Below, in pieces: positions 51,728 to 59,450 of a DNA stretch of 64,000 bases (position 1 is its first letter; each line of letters starts with the position of its first letter). Both the position numbers and the translations under genes were made by a program. The stretch comes from a virus, in the IMG/VR virus record IMGVR_UViG_3300046323_000673, positions 1 through 64,000 of that record. One strand, given 5' to 3'. The notes beneath the pieces are model-generated. The model was not told the origin of the DNA. It did no database searches and saw only the letters and a list, made by a program, of their open reading frames with translations.

Positions 51728-53302
51728 ATGGCCGAACTGAAGACAGGACCCATCACCCGCGCAGAGCTCGAACAGATTTGGAAGAGCGTCACGGACCCCG
51801 AGTATTCCCGCGCGTTCATCGACCGGGGTGAAGGACAAGGGTTCGAAGCGCACACGCAAGCGATGCAGCAGCTCGCGCGCGTATCGACGGGCATTGACCG
51901 AACAACGCAAGGGCTCTACGTCAAATCTTGGTCGGGACAAACGTTCGAGCCTGCATCAGGCGCGCAGTTCTCGACTGTGGATATCACCATCACCCGATCG
52001 AAGGAATTCGTTTGGTCGGTTGTGCTTCCCGTCGGAACACGCATTCAAGAGGTAGCGATCGATTTCGGTCGACTCGGGGGGGAAGAAGTTATCACCGGCC
52101 GGGAATACCTCTTCCCGCAAAACACGGGATTCGTCTCAGGGCAACCCGGACCCATCACCATTACCGCGATTGCAGATAGGCAAGGTGAAGGTTTCGACAA
52201 TCCCCTGCCCGGAACGTTGAACCGCATTGCACAGGTCGGTGTTGGGCTCTCCAATTCAGGCGCGAGCATCGTGCTTGGAACGAGCATTCATTCGATGATT
52301 CTCGCAATCGAACCCGACGTGATTACGAATGACCAGATCGGGCAATACGTGCAGTTCATCGCAGGTGCGAACCAAGGGCAGATCCGCCGCGTCGTGGGTA
52401 TTATTCCGCCCGATCCGATAACGCCGATCGATGGCGGAACCGCACTGCTTGAAGCAACGCAAATCTTTCGATTCGCATCAGTGGCCGGAACGTTCATCCC
52501 CGGCGAGATACTTTCGCAACCCGCAACGCCCGCGACAAGCATCGTCGTTTTGCAGGGACCGACCCATTTGATCGCGCAACGGCAAAGCGGGGATATCGTC
52601 GCGGGAACGCTTGTGTATGGCGTGCAAAGCGGCGCGGTTGCAGTCTTCGATTCTGTCGATCAATCGGGTGACTTGATCGCCGAAACGAACACCGCAACAT
52701 GGCGGATCATGAGCTGGGGTGAATTCGGGATTGCTGTTACGAACGAGGAACACCCCAACGGCGGACGTGCAGCCGTGCTTGACGAAATTGGATATGAGCG
52801 GATGACGTATCGCGGCACGGGCGAAAGCGACGATGGGTTTCGTAAACGCGTTGCGAACTTTGCGGACCTCGTGAGTCCCAAGGCGATCACGCGCATTGCG
52901 AATCGAATCCTTGTTCCGTACGGATACGAGGCGCATTTGTGCGAGGTGGGGAAGCCGAACTTTCGAGGGTTCTTCTACGACGGCGATCCCGTGCAGCAAA
53001 ACCCAGCAATCGCGTTTGCATACGATCTCGACTTCGCATTGCAACCCGCGCAAAAGCTCATGCTCGAACTCGATTACACAGAATTCCGCGCGTTCTTTTT
53101 GTTGGGTGTGCCGCGACTTGCGCTTGGTGAATTCGGGTTTGCGTACGATGATGGGATGGTGAACTTCTACGATGCAGCGCCATACCTATCGTTTTTCGAT
53201 GGGTTTCCGGCAACTGCATCGACGATTTACCGAACGTTATGGCACGCGGTAAACGGGGCAAAAGCGGGCGGGGTAGGGTTTGACTTGTCGGTGGATTGCT
53301 AA
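51728..53302 (+). CDS. terminal tail/baseplate protein (position of gpI-like), 524 aa
   Basis: A large beta-rich protein with a C-terminal charged region containing RILVPYGYEAHLCEVG and RALFL-like stretches; the family is not clear. It follows baseplate J where gpI or fibre-attachment proteins usually lie. The ATG at 51728 is preferred because TAACAT (51715-51720) is 7 bases upstream; upstream in-frame codons to 51599 overlap the RNA elements. The stop TAA overlaps the stop of the minus pseudogene. Confidence 0.65.
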   Translation: MAELKTGPITRAELEQIWKSVTDPEYSRAFIDRGEGQGFEAHTQAMQQLARVSTGIDRTTQGLYVKSWSGQTFEPASGAQFSTVDITITRSKEFVWSVVLPVGTRIQEVAIDFGRLGGEEVITGREYLFPQNTGFVSGQPGPITITAIADRQGEGFDNPLPGTLNRIAQVGVGLSNSGASIVLGTSIHSMILAIEPDVITNDQIGQYVQFIAGANQGQIRRVVGIIPPDPITPIDGGTALLEATQIFRFASVAGTFIPGEILSQPATPATSIVVLQGPTHLIAQRQSGDIVAGTLVYGVQSGAVAVFDSVDQSGDLIAETNTATWRIMSWGEFGIAVTNEEHPNGGRAAVLDEIGYERMTYRGTGESDDGFRKRVANFADLVSPKAITRIANRILVPYGYEAHLCEVGKPNFRGFFYDGDPVQQNPAIAFAYDLDFALQPAQKLMLELDYTEFRAFFLLGVPRLALGEFGFAYDDGMVNFYDAAPYLSFFDGFPATASTIYRTLWHAVNGAKAGGVGFDLSVDC

Positions 53303-53397
53303 CGTTCGCGACGGGGTTTCCAGGGCGGTTCTTCCCCCGGTTCGCCCATTGTTTGAGCGAGACCGGGGATGGTTCCCGCTGCGCCAAGCACGGCACC

Positions 53398-53417
53398 AAG
53401 AATCGGGTAGTGGGGTA
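53398..53417. repeat. left end of IS element: target duplication and inverted repeat
   Basis: AAGAATCG (53398-53405) is the target duplication; GGTAGTGGGGTA (53406-53417) is the left terminal inverted repeat. The 13-bp AAATGGGACCACT follows at 53438-53450 and recurs directly at the right end. Confidence 0.9.
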
Positions 53418-53721
53418 AGTACCCCAGTCGCAGTTTCAAATGGGACCACTTTGGGAACGCAAACGGTCGTACTTGACGAACCCTAGTCGATGACGATTTG
53501 TGCGTACCTGAACACGCGAACCGATGACAAGAATCGTCCGATCCATCGAATGAGTGCTTGACCGTTGCAAAGTGGTCAAGTTTCACCGTGACAAACTACT
53601 AAACAATGTCCTAGCGCGCGGACAAACACTAGAAAACACTGCGTTTGGTGCTAGATTGGTCTTACTTGACGTGCACTGAAGAGTCGATTTGTTCGACGCC
53701 GGTGCGCTTCGCGAGGGGACC

Positions 53722-54819
53722 ATGTCGAACGTTTTGTCCGACGAGAAGCGTCTTGCCGTTCTTGCGGCATTGGTGGACGGCAATTCTGAGCGTGCGGTCG
53801 AACGCATGACCGACGTTGATCGGAAGACGGTTCGTCGACTTGCGATTGCGTTGGGTGAAGGTGCGGTCAACCTGCACAATCGTCTCGCGCGTGGGTTGTC
53901 GTGCTCTCTTGTCCAAGTCGATGAGATTTGGTCGTACGTGCAGAAGAAGGAAGCTCGCGTCACTGAGAAGGACGGCCCCGACGTAGGAGAGGCGTACACG
54001 TTCGTCGCGTTGGATTCGTCATCGCGGTTTGTCATTGGTTGGCACGTGGGCAAGCGTGACCAAGCGTCGACAGACACCTTCATGCAGGACGTGCGTGCGC
54101 GGCTCGTTGTTATGCCCGCCATGACGTCGGACGGGTTCGCGCCGTATATCAGTGCGATCGGTGCGTCGTTCGGTCCTGGCATCGATTACGCGCAAACGAT
54201 CAAGAATTACGGAAGCAAGGGACGTCGCGAGGGCGGATCGGATCACCGCTACGAGCCCCCTCGTGACCCGTTCATCACGAAGAAAAGCATCTTCGGCGCT
54301 CCGAACCTTGAACGCGCGAGCACGGCCTACGTAGAGCGAAACAACGGGACAATGCGCCATCACATTGGACGCATGCGCCGCTTGTGTTTGGCATTTTCCA
54401 AGAAACTTCCGAACCATCGCGCGGCAATTGCGTTGGCGTACGTGCACTACAACCTTTGCCACGTGGTCTCTACGTTGCGCGTAACGCCCGCGATGGCGGC
54501 GCACGTGACGGATCATGTTTGGGATCTTCGGGAGTTACTTGCGGCGTTGCTTGACGCTGCTCCTTGTGAAGCACCGGAGAAGCAGGTCCTTGCGTCTCGC
54601 GTGCCCGAAGTGACGCACCGCGAGCTTCCGAATAATCGCGGCTTTCTTCGGGTCGTGGACGGCGGGAAAGCCAAACCTGTAGCGCCTACGCCGATCGCCC
54701 CTGTACCCGTTCCAATGGTTGCGACGGTAGCCGAACCCGAAATACCACGGGGGACGCAGCTCGATCTTTTTGCCTGGAAAACACGTGAAAGACAGCTTTC
54801 GCTGTTTCCCGATGCGTAA
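53722..54819 (+). CDS. IS1-like DDE transposase, 365 aa
   Basis: Catalyses movement of the element. A helix-turn-helix (RAVERMTDVDRKTVRRLAI, about 24-42) precedes the catalytic core: D67 in VQVDEIWSYV, D137 in MTSDGFAPY, E205 in YVERNNGT, followed by the basic MRHHIGRMRR. The ATG at 53722 has a GAGGGGACC ribosome site. Family is clear; a single continuous frame rather than an InsA/InsB frameshift pair is a variant seen in many IS1-like elements. Confidence 0.9.
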   Translation: MSNVLSDEKRLAVLAALVDGNSERAVERMTDVDRKTVRRLAIALGEGAVNLHNRLARGLSCSLVQVDEIWSYVQKKEARVTEKDGPDVGEAYTFVALDSSSRFVIGWHVGKRDQASTDTFMQDVRARLVVMPAMTSDGFAPYISAIGASFGPGIDYAQTIKNYGSKGRREGGSDHRYEPPRDPFITKKSIFGAPNLERASTAYVERNNGTMRHHIGRMRRLCLAFSKKLPNHRAAIALAYVHYNLCHVVSTLRVTPAMAAHVTDHVWDLRELLAALLDAAPCEAPEKQVLASRVPEVTHRELPNNRGFLRVVDGGKAKPVAPTPIAPVPVPMVATVAEPEIPRGTQLDLFAWKTRERQLSLFPDA

Positions 54820-54889
54820 CAAATAGACGTTGCCAATAAACATGGTCTATTGCTTCAATCATGTTCATCGATTTTGGGGACGTGTGACA

Positions 54890-55351
54890 ATGAAGCATGA
54901 GCGTAACAACTGGCCTCCGTCGTCGGCACAACTCGCGATCATAGACAAGAAGTGGCATCTGAGCGCAGAGCTACCACTTCCACCTGAAAGCACGTTGATC
55001 GAACATGCTTTTTTGATTGCGTGCGGTGTTCGACCAATGGCGTTGGTTTGCGCTATCGGTAATGATCCGGGAGCCGTGTACTATGTCGCGCTACGGCTTG
55101 ACAAGTACGCGGTAAACGCTGGCGATAACGTGATCGCGTTTATGGTTCAGGATGATAACGGCGTCATGCAATGTGGATTTGCCGGTGCACCATGGGTCAT
55201 CGATATGCTTCGATTTGCATACAGCACAGCCGCTGCGGACCATAAGCACGAGATAATCGGGCTACTGCTTGGCTACAGTGCCAACGCCATCGACCGTCAT
55301 GCGTGTTTCAATGCGGGCAAACCCGTAATTAACCCAATAGGTCAAGTTTGA
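54890..55351 (+). CDS. passenger hypothetical protein, 153 aa
   Basis: Not recognised. A mixed alpha/beta protein inside the transposable element. Earlier in-frame ATG at 54842 is possible; 54890 fits the sequence start better (MKHERNNWPPSSAQL). Its 3' end overlaps a converging gene by 23 bases. Confidence 0.55.
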   Translation: MKHERNNWPPSSAQLAIIDKKWHLSAELPLPPESTLIEHAFLIACGVRPMALVCAIGNDPGAVYYVALRLDKYAVNAGDNVIAFMVQDDNGVMQCGFAGAPWVIDMLRFAYSTAAADHKHEIIGLLLGYSANAIDRHACFNAGKPVINPIGQV

Positions 55352-55727
55352 CCGCATACCAATCGCATTGGGGGCACATGGTACATCTAGTAAACTCGTC
55401 AGATTTTATCAGTCGGACTTCCTTCATGTGGCCACACACGCTCAAATAGCTACCCGTGAATGGCACTTTGCCATTAAGCGTTGTCTTATTGGCTATGAGT
55501 TCACGAGCATTCTTTTGCACGCTTAGCGATCGCATTACATCATCGCTTTGGCGTGCTGCTATTACCATGTGTATCGAATTTGTACTCTCGAACAGTACCG
55601 GATTAACGGATATAACTTCGTACGAACCGTTCGTCAGTTCGTCGAGCGTGGCTTTCGCCTTTTCTAGCGGCACTGTGCGCACTTCCCAAGTGTAGACAGT
55701 GTGGAGAGGCAAAGGTTTGTCGGCCAT
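55329..55727 (-). CDS. passenger hypothetical protein, 132 aa
   Basis: Not recognised. N-terminus has a beta strand-rich part; CTMCPQC near the C-terminus is a Cys pair suggesting a zinc ribbon. On the opposite strand from the transposase. Confidence 0.55.
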   Translation of the reverse strand: MADKPLPLHTVYTWEVRTVPLEKAKATLDELTNGSYEVISVNPVLFESTNSIHMVIAARQSDDVMRSLSVQKNARELIANKTTLNGKVPFTGSYLSVCGHMKEVRLIKSDEFTRCTMCPQCDWYAVKLDLLG

Positions 55728-55739
55728 GGATCGGATCCC

Positions 55740-56054
55740 ATGGCGAGCGCACGCAACACGAATCCCTTGACTCGGGACCGTTACCCCTTCATCATCGCAC
55801 GCATCCGTGACGGGATGGCGGGCGAGTCTGTCGGGGCGAAAGCCGCGCGGCTCGCCCTTCTACTTTTGTTGTCAACCGCTAAACGTCCAGACAAGCCCAA
55901 ACGTTCAGCGTGTGAATGGATGGAACACCACGGCGAGCCAGTCAATGGGGCATTGTGTGGAATTTTCTACGCAATTCTAAGCAATTGGAATTGCTCACGA
56001 ATGCGAGACAAGAGGGGCAGTTGTCGCGTCAATCCGTGCTTCGATCTCGCGTAA
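55740..56054 (+). CDS. passenger hypothetical protein, 104 aa
   Basis: Not recognised. Codon use matches genuine genes and a hydrophobic helix (AARLALLLLLSTAKR) lies about residues 33-47. The ATG at 55740 is divergent from the gene at 55727, 12 bases apart. It overlaps the minus gene at 55995 by 60 bases. Confidence 0.5.
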   Translation: MASARNTNPLTRDRYPFIIARIRDGMAGESVGAKAARLALLLLLSTAKRPDKPKRSACEWMEHHGEPVNGALCGIFYAILSNWNCSRMRDKRGSCRVNPCFDLA

Positions 56055-56252
56055 ACCCTTCAAGATCTCCCGACGTAGGAACACGCGTGAATGCACGCGT
56101 TTATCAGGCGTCGCGGTAGCGTCTTCGACCAACGAACGAAGGTTCGTCACAACGGGACGAAGCAGATCCGCATAGGCCGCAAGGGCCGCGGGATCGGAAG
56201 TCTGGATCGCGGCACGTATCCGCGCGCGTTCCCTCACTCGGGATCGGCTCAT
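55995..56252 (-). CDS. passenger small helical protein, 85 aa
   Basis: Not recognised. Basic and helical (MSRSRVRERARIRAAIQ, then REILKGLREIEARID). Its ATG overlaps the stop of the upstream HTH gene (ATGA), so they form a pair. Confidence 0.55.
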   Translation of the reverse strand: MSRSRVRERARIRAAIQTSDPAALAAYADLLRPVVTNLRSLVEDATATPDKRVHSRVFLRREILKGLREIEARIDATTAPLVSHS

Positions 56253-56593
56253 GCTGCCCTCCCGATGATCGGCGTCGTGACGACAACCTTCCCGCCTAGA
56301 AGGACCTCTACAGGCACCTTTGCCACGGCCGCCAAACGGATCGCGAACGTTCCGGTAGGCGGGATCCCGTTGGGATTTGCGATGCGTCGAAGCGTCCCGG
56401 ATGGGATCCCGGTTTGGACGGCGAGACAAGCGAAGCTTCCGAACGCGCGCTTCAACTTACGCACGGCGACGCGTACGGCCTTAGTTTCTTCGGGGGATAA
56501 CTTCAACGCGTCGGAACGACGGCGCTTTGCGGGGGATGTTTTAGACGTGTCGTTTTCTTGGCCAGCTTCGCTAGGCCAGGATAGATCGAACAT
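56249..56593 (-). CDS. passenger HTH regulator-like protein, 114 aa
   Basis: ACLAVQTGIPSGTLRRIANP (about 56-75) with LAAVAKVPVEVLLG after it has the pattern of a Cro/XRE-type helix-turn-helix. The N-terminus is basic and Lys/Arg-rich. Probably regulates the element; the direct repeats AAATGGGACCACT near both element ends are candidate operators, by inference. Confidence 0.6.
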   Translation of the reverse strand: MFDLSWPSEAGQENDTSKTSPAKRRRSDALKLSPEETKAVRVAVRKLKRAFGSFACLAVQTGIPSGTLRRIANPNGIPPTGTFAIRLAAVAKVPVEVLLGGKVVVTTPIIGRAA

Positions 56594-56733
56594 GGGCGTG
56601 ACCTCGTAGAGCGGGGTTGCGTCAAGTCGCCTCGGAGGGTTTCCAGATCCTTCGGGGCGACGCCTTTTCAGGCACGCACATTCTACATCGCCGCAAGTTC
56701 GATCGTGTTAAATGGGACCACTATTCATGAAAG

Positions 56734-56753
56734 TACCCCACTACCAAGAATCG
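56734..56753. repeat. right end of IS element: inverted repeat and target duplication
   Basis: TACCCCACTACC (56734-56745) is the right inverted repeat, complementary to the left end; AAGAATCG (56746-56753) is the second copy of the target duplication. AAATGGGACCACT at 56710-56722 repeats the left subterminal motif. Confidence 0.9.
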
Positions 56754-57253
56754 CCATTGTCGCGATTCTTGCATTTCGATTCACGCGGCGATATGCGGGC
56801 GATTGATTCGGGCGATGAACCGTCACCTCCATTTGATCTGAACCTGGCATCGCGGGATCAACCCCGGTGATGTATTCGCTCGCAACGGGCGTTCCTTGGG
56901 GCGTGCCTTCCTGTTCCTGCACGTCGGTTGTCTTGTGTTCGGCACGCTCGGGAACTGCCAGTTGCGGCGCGGCAAATTCACCATTCACCCATTCAATGAT
57001 CTCACGTTCACCATCTGGTAAAACGTACCTAAGTTTGGGCGAATCGTAATACCAGTATACGAGACGTCCATCGGGCAACCTTGACTCGTGATGATTGTGC
57101 ACATTGGCGCAATCATACGCATTGTATTGGCATACAATGCCGGAAGGATGAAGCGCGTGGCAATATGACGGCTTCTGTTTGGGAAAGTCGGGATGACCCG
57201 CGGTGATGGGTTTCCCGTACCATTCCCCAAGTCGAGCATTGTTTCGTTTCGCT

Positions 57254-58309
57254 TCACCCATTTAAGCACCTATCACAGTGGCGCATTCGTACATCGCCAT
57301 CCTTCGAAAACAGCTTGATCCCGTGAACCGGACATTCGTCAATCGGAACATGCGCGGAATAAGCGAATGCACTCTCATCACGAACAATTAATTGCTCATT
57401 GCCCAACCATCCTTGTTTGCGCAGTTCACCGACGATATCAGCAGGCGTCCACCCCGGCGGCTTCAATCGCTTCCCATCGCTTTCGCGTTTGGGCCCGTCT
57501 TTCTTCGCCATGTTTGCGGCGTGGATCGCGCGTGCAATTGGTCGACCATCGACGCCACATGCAACCCGCGCCCCTTCGATAACCACGTCGAGATCGCCCA
57601 ACGCGTCGATGAATTCGGGGAAGTCGACTTTGATTCGTCCATCTTTGATAATCGCAAGAATCGAATCTTGGATTGATTCCAATTCCATGCACTCCGCTTC
57701 ACCGCCGCCATAAATGCCTTGATTTCCAAACACGGAATCAAGCAGCTCGACGAACTCTTCCGCAATGAGCCGCAATCGAAAGCGCACGGTCGCATCGCTC
57801 GGAATGCCAGGCGTATCCCGACGCTCTTGGTCGGGAAGCACAACCGTGAACAGCTCGCGAACCTGCGTTGTGCGGTCATTGGCGCGGCATTGTTCAAGCT
57901 CTTTGCGCATACGCTGAACATCGAGTGCGATACCATCGCCGCCGTTTTCGGATGCATGCCCAACGTGCGCAAGTTCGGCTGAAACGTCGCGGATGACTTC
58001 GCGGAAACAATCGCGGTACATATCGCGTTCAATACGCATTTCGTCAAGTTGTTTTTGCAATAAGCGGATCGAACTATGCTTCTCGATGAACGCAATGCAT
58101 TCGGGCGGCGCACCATCCTCCGCGCGTTGATGCCACGCGTCGGAAAGCTCCTGCTTAAAGTCGTGGATCAAGTCATAGTCGTCAGTACCGTCACCATCCC
58201 GTTTTGCGATGATGTGGCTGTACGCATCCGAGATCATGGATCGTGCCCACGCATCGAAGAATTCGTCGAGTTCATTGGCGTCGTCGTTGGGTGTTTGCTC
58301 TTGAGTCAT
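57254..58309 (-). CDS. MazG-like nucleotide pyrophosphohydrolase, 351 aa
   Basis: Predicted all-alpha NTP pyrophosphohydrolase or phosphoribosyl-ATP hydrolase-like enzyme. LIAEEFVELLDSVFG and a later FPEFIDALGDLDVVIEGARV give the EExxE...ExxD-type metal-binding pattern. After them AANMAKKDG and GKRLKPPGWTPADI are typical of this phage group. The N-terminal 150 residues are extra and include a charged coiled coil. The ATG at 58309 follows AAGGAG. The stop overlaps the split gene downstream. MazG proteins may adjust host (p)ppGpp or nucleotide pools. Confidence 0.75.
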   Translation of the reverse strand: MTQEQTPNDDANELDEFFDAWARSMISDAYSHIIAKRDGDGTDDYDLIHDFKQELSDAWHQRAEDGAPPECIAFIEKHSSIRLLQKQLDEMRIERDMYRDCFREVIRDVSAELAHVGHASENGGDGIALDVQRMRKELEQCRANDRTTQVRELFTVVLPDQERRDTPGIPSDATVRFRLRLIAEEFVELLDSVFGNQGIYGGGEAECMELESIQDSILAIIKDGRIKVDFPEFIDALGDLDVVIEGARVACGVDGRPIARAIHAANMAKKDGPKRESDGKRLKPPGWTPADIVGELRKQGWLGNEQLIVRDESAFAYSAHVPIDECPVHGIKLFSKDGDVRMRHCDRCLNG

Positions 58310-58346
58310 CGGGGGGAAGCTCCTTCGTTTGGGTTCATGGCACACA

Positions 58347-58376
58347 AAATCCAATTGGATCGATCCAATTGGATTT
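58347..58376. repeat. 30-bp palindrome, copy 18 (perfect, divergent)
   Basis: Between the MazG gene (minus) and the + gene at 58493. Left: CATGAA 8 bases out. Right: a near-consensus sigma70 promoter begins 39 bases later. Confidence 0.95.
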
Positions 58377-58414
58377 TGTCGGCAGTAGTACGAAAAGAAA
58401 ACAAACAACATCAC

Positions 58415-58443
58415 TTGACACCCTAGGCATCATGCCCTATATA
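58415..58443 (+). promoter_or_regulatory. near-consensus sigma70 promoter
   Basis: TTGACA (58415-58420), a 17-base spacer holding AGGCATCATGCC, then TATATA (58438-58443). The transcript leader begins near 58450 with GTTGTCGACGGCG, also present behind 59451. This is the best promoter of the window. Confidence 0.85.
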
Positions 58444-58492
58444 TGGGTTGTCGACGGCGCGATGAGTGCTGCAACAAGGGAGCTGGACGAAG

Positions 58493-58696
58493 ATGAACAT
58501 CGGGGACGTGGTAACCGCAAAGGTTCGATGTGAAGTGGTTGAGCTTGTTGTGTCGTCGGTGATTCAGGTTTCCGACGCGATGAAGCAAGCCAAGCCCGGT
58601 ATTGTGTGTACGATCATCGCAGAAGGCAGCCACAAGCGTACGCAGTTGTGCAAGATCGCTGACGTGTTCTCTGATGGTTGCGTTGCTTGGATGTGA
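58493..58696 (+). CDS. small hypothetical protein, 67 aa
   Basis: Not recognised. A small beta-rich protein (VVTAKVRCEVVELVVSSVIQV). It is the only gene behind the strong promoter, and AGGGAG lies 10 bases before its ATG. A terminator-like remnant follows, in a module similar to that around 59529. Confidence 0.65.
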   Translation: MNIGDVVTAKVRCEVVELVVSSVIQVSDAMKQAKPGIVCTIIAEGSHKRTQLCKIADVFSDGCVAWM

Positions 58697-59037
58697 TGAG
58701 CCAATCGCATCTTTGATGAACCCCGACGATAGCGCCGGGCTCAGTGCGTTAAGTGCCTAGAACATTGTCACAAGACGGCCCCTGGAACGCGTCGACATTC
58801 CCGAACCACCAAAGACACGACCGAACCAACCAACGACGCACCTTGCCCGGTTCTATTGCGAACGAAATACGTTCACGACCGGGCGAGTGTTACGCGTTTG
58901 GGCTAGCGGGTCGTGCGGCGTGAGGGGGTAGGGGGTTTTGTTGTTGCCGTTTGGGAGACGGCTGCGCGTTCGCTTGCCGTCGTGGCGATGGGTTCAAGTA
59001 CAGCGCGTTCACCACTCGCACTTGGTCCAACAACATC

Positions 59038-59091
59038 ACGTCGCGACGTCGTTGCGTGCAACGCAACGGAGCACTCCGCTAGGAGTGCTCC
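59038..59091. other. cluster of three adjacent hairpins
   Basis: ACGTCGCGACGT (59038-59049, palindrome), CGTTGCGT-GCA-ACGCAACG (59050-59068, 8 bp, 3-base loop) and GGAGCACTCC-GCTA-GGAGTGCTCC (59068-59091, 10 bp, 4-base loop) lie end to end. Such packing suggests RNA structure; no T run follows the last stem. Confidence 0.5.
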
Positions 59092-59235
59092 TGAGACAAT
59101 GATCAAGTATGATTACGAAATATAGCGATATATTGCGTAAGATCTAAGTATTTCGATCCCATACAAAATAGTACCTTGACACCTTGCCTATGTCACGTCA
59201 CCCTAGAGGGCGGCGGGAGGGGAAGGTCTGGATCT

Positions 59236-59271
59236 TACGCGTGCGTGTGTGCGCATGCGCGTGTACGCGTG
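59236..59271. repeat. 36-base alternating purine-pyrimidine tract
   Basis: TACGCGTGCGTGTGTGCGCA and the following bases alternate pyrimidine and purine without break for 36 positions. Such DNA readily forms left-handed Z-DNA under negative supercoiling. Confidence 0.6.
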
Positions 59272-59373
59272 ACGTGCGCGAGGGGCGATCGAATGAGGTG
59301 TGGGCGACCTGAGACGTCCACACGTGACGAGTTTGGACCATCGCCGGGACGTGTTTTGCTATGTTACCCGATG

Positions 59374-59403
59374 AAATCCAATTGGATCGATCCAATTGGA
59401 TTT
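59374..59403. repeat. 30-bp palindrome, copy 19 (perfect)
   Basis: The left flank, read on minus, is CATCGGGTAACATAGC with TAACAT 8 bases out and no known gene behind it. On the right an AT-rich UP-like stretch leads to the promoter at 59451. Confidence 0.95.
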
Positions 59404-59450
59404 GCATTTTGGTTGTTGAACGTACCGAAAATAAAAAGATCAAGATCGTC

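Larger units (their letters stand above)
53406..56745. mobile_element. IS1-like element with passenger genes, 3340 bp
   Basis: Bounded by the 12-bp inverted repeat GGTAGTGGGGTA and an 8-bp direct repeat AAGAATCG. It carries a DDE transposase with IS1-like catalytic spacing, a GGTAGTG-type end and several cargo genes on both strands. 13-bp direct repeats lie inside both ends. It disrupts a minus-strand gene. Elements of this family are normally under 1 kb, so the passenger load is unusual. Confidence 0.9.
53299..57261 (-). pseudogene. phage gene split by the IS element (204 aa when restored)
   Basis: The 5' part runs 57261-56746 (ATG at 57261, ends ...MAILG then read-through into the element) and the 3' part 53405-53299 (...LGAVLGAAGTIPGLAQTM, stop at 53299). 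Joining them with a single copy of the 8-bp target gives 615 bases, 205 codons, in frame and without stops. No function is recognised: N-terminus MGEAKRNNARLGEW, later CHALHPSG and CQYNAYDCANVHNHH (Cys/His-rich), and a Gly/Ala-rich end. Frame recovery shows the insertion is recent. Confidence 0.85.
58697..59373. other. 677-base stretch without a convincing gene
   Basis: Open frames exist on both strands but none has a start and codon use that can be trusted. It holds a degenerate terminator (CCCCGAC...CGCCGGG near 58720, with TGAGCC at 58697 pairing GGCTCA), a run of hairpins (59038-59091), an alternating purine-pyrimidine tract (59236-59271) and a possible TTGACA at 59176. It may encode RNA or regulatory sites. 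Confidence 0.5.

Noticed and set aside
58903-59125. Two overlapping small frames in the non-coding stretch
   Set aside because: Both strands stay open over the same bases, without ribosome sites and with hairpins inside; neither can be preferred.
522-59403. Open frames that read through the palindrome and encode KSNWIDPIGF-like peptides
   Set aside because: The peptide is simply the translation of the palindrome. It appears on both strands at nearly every copy, joined to unrelated sequences, so these are not genes.
522-59403. Palindromes as a CRISPR array
   Set aside because: Spacing is kilobases and irregular, with whole genes between copies; no cas genes are seen.
522-59403. Palindromes as plain transcription terminators
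   Set aside because: Eight copies lie between divergent promoters where no terminator is needed, and few have a T run longer than four. A terminator role may still apply at 32267.
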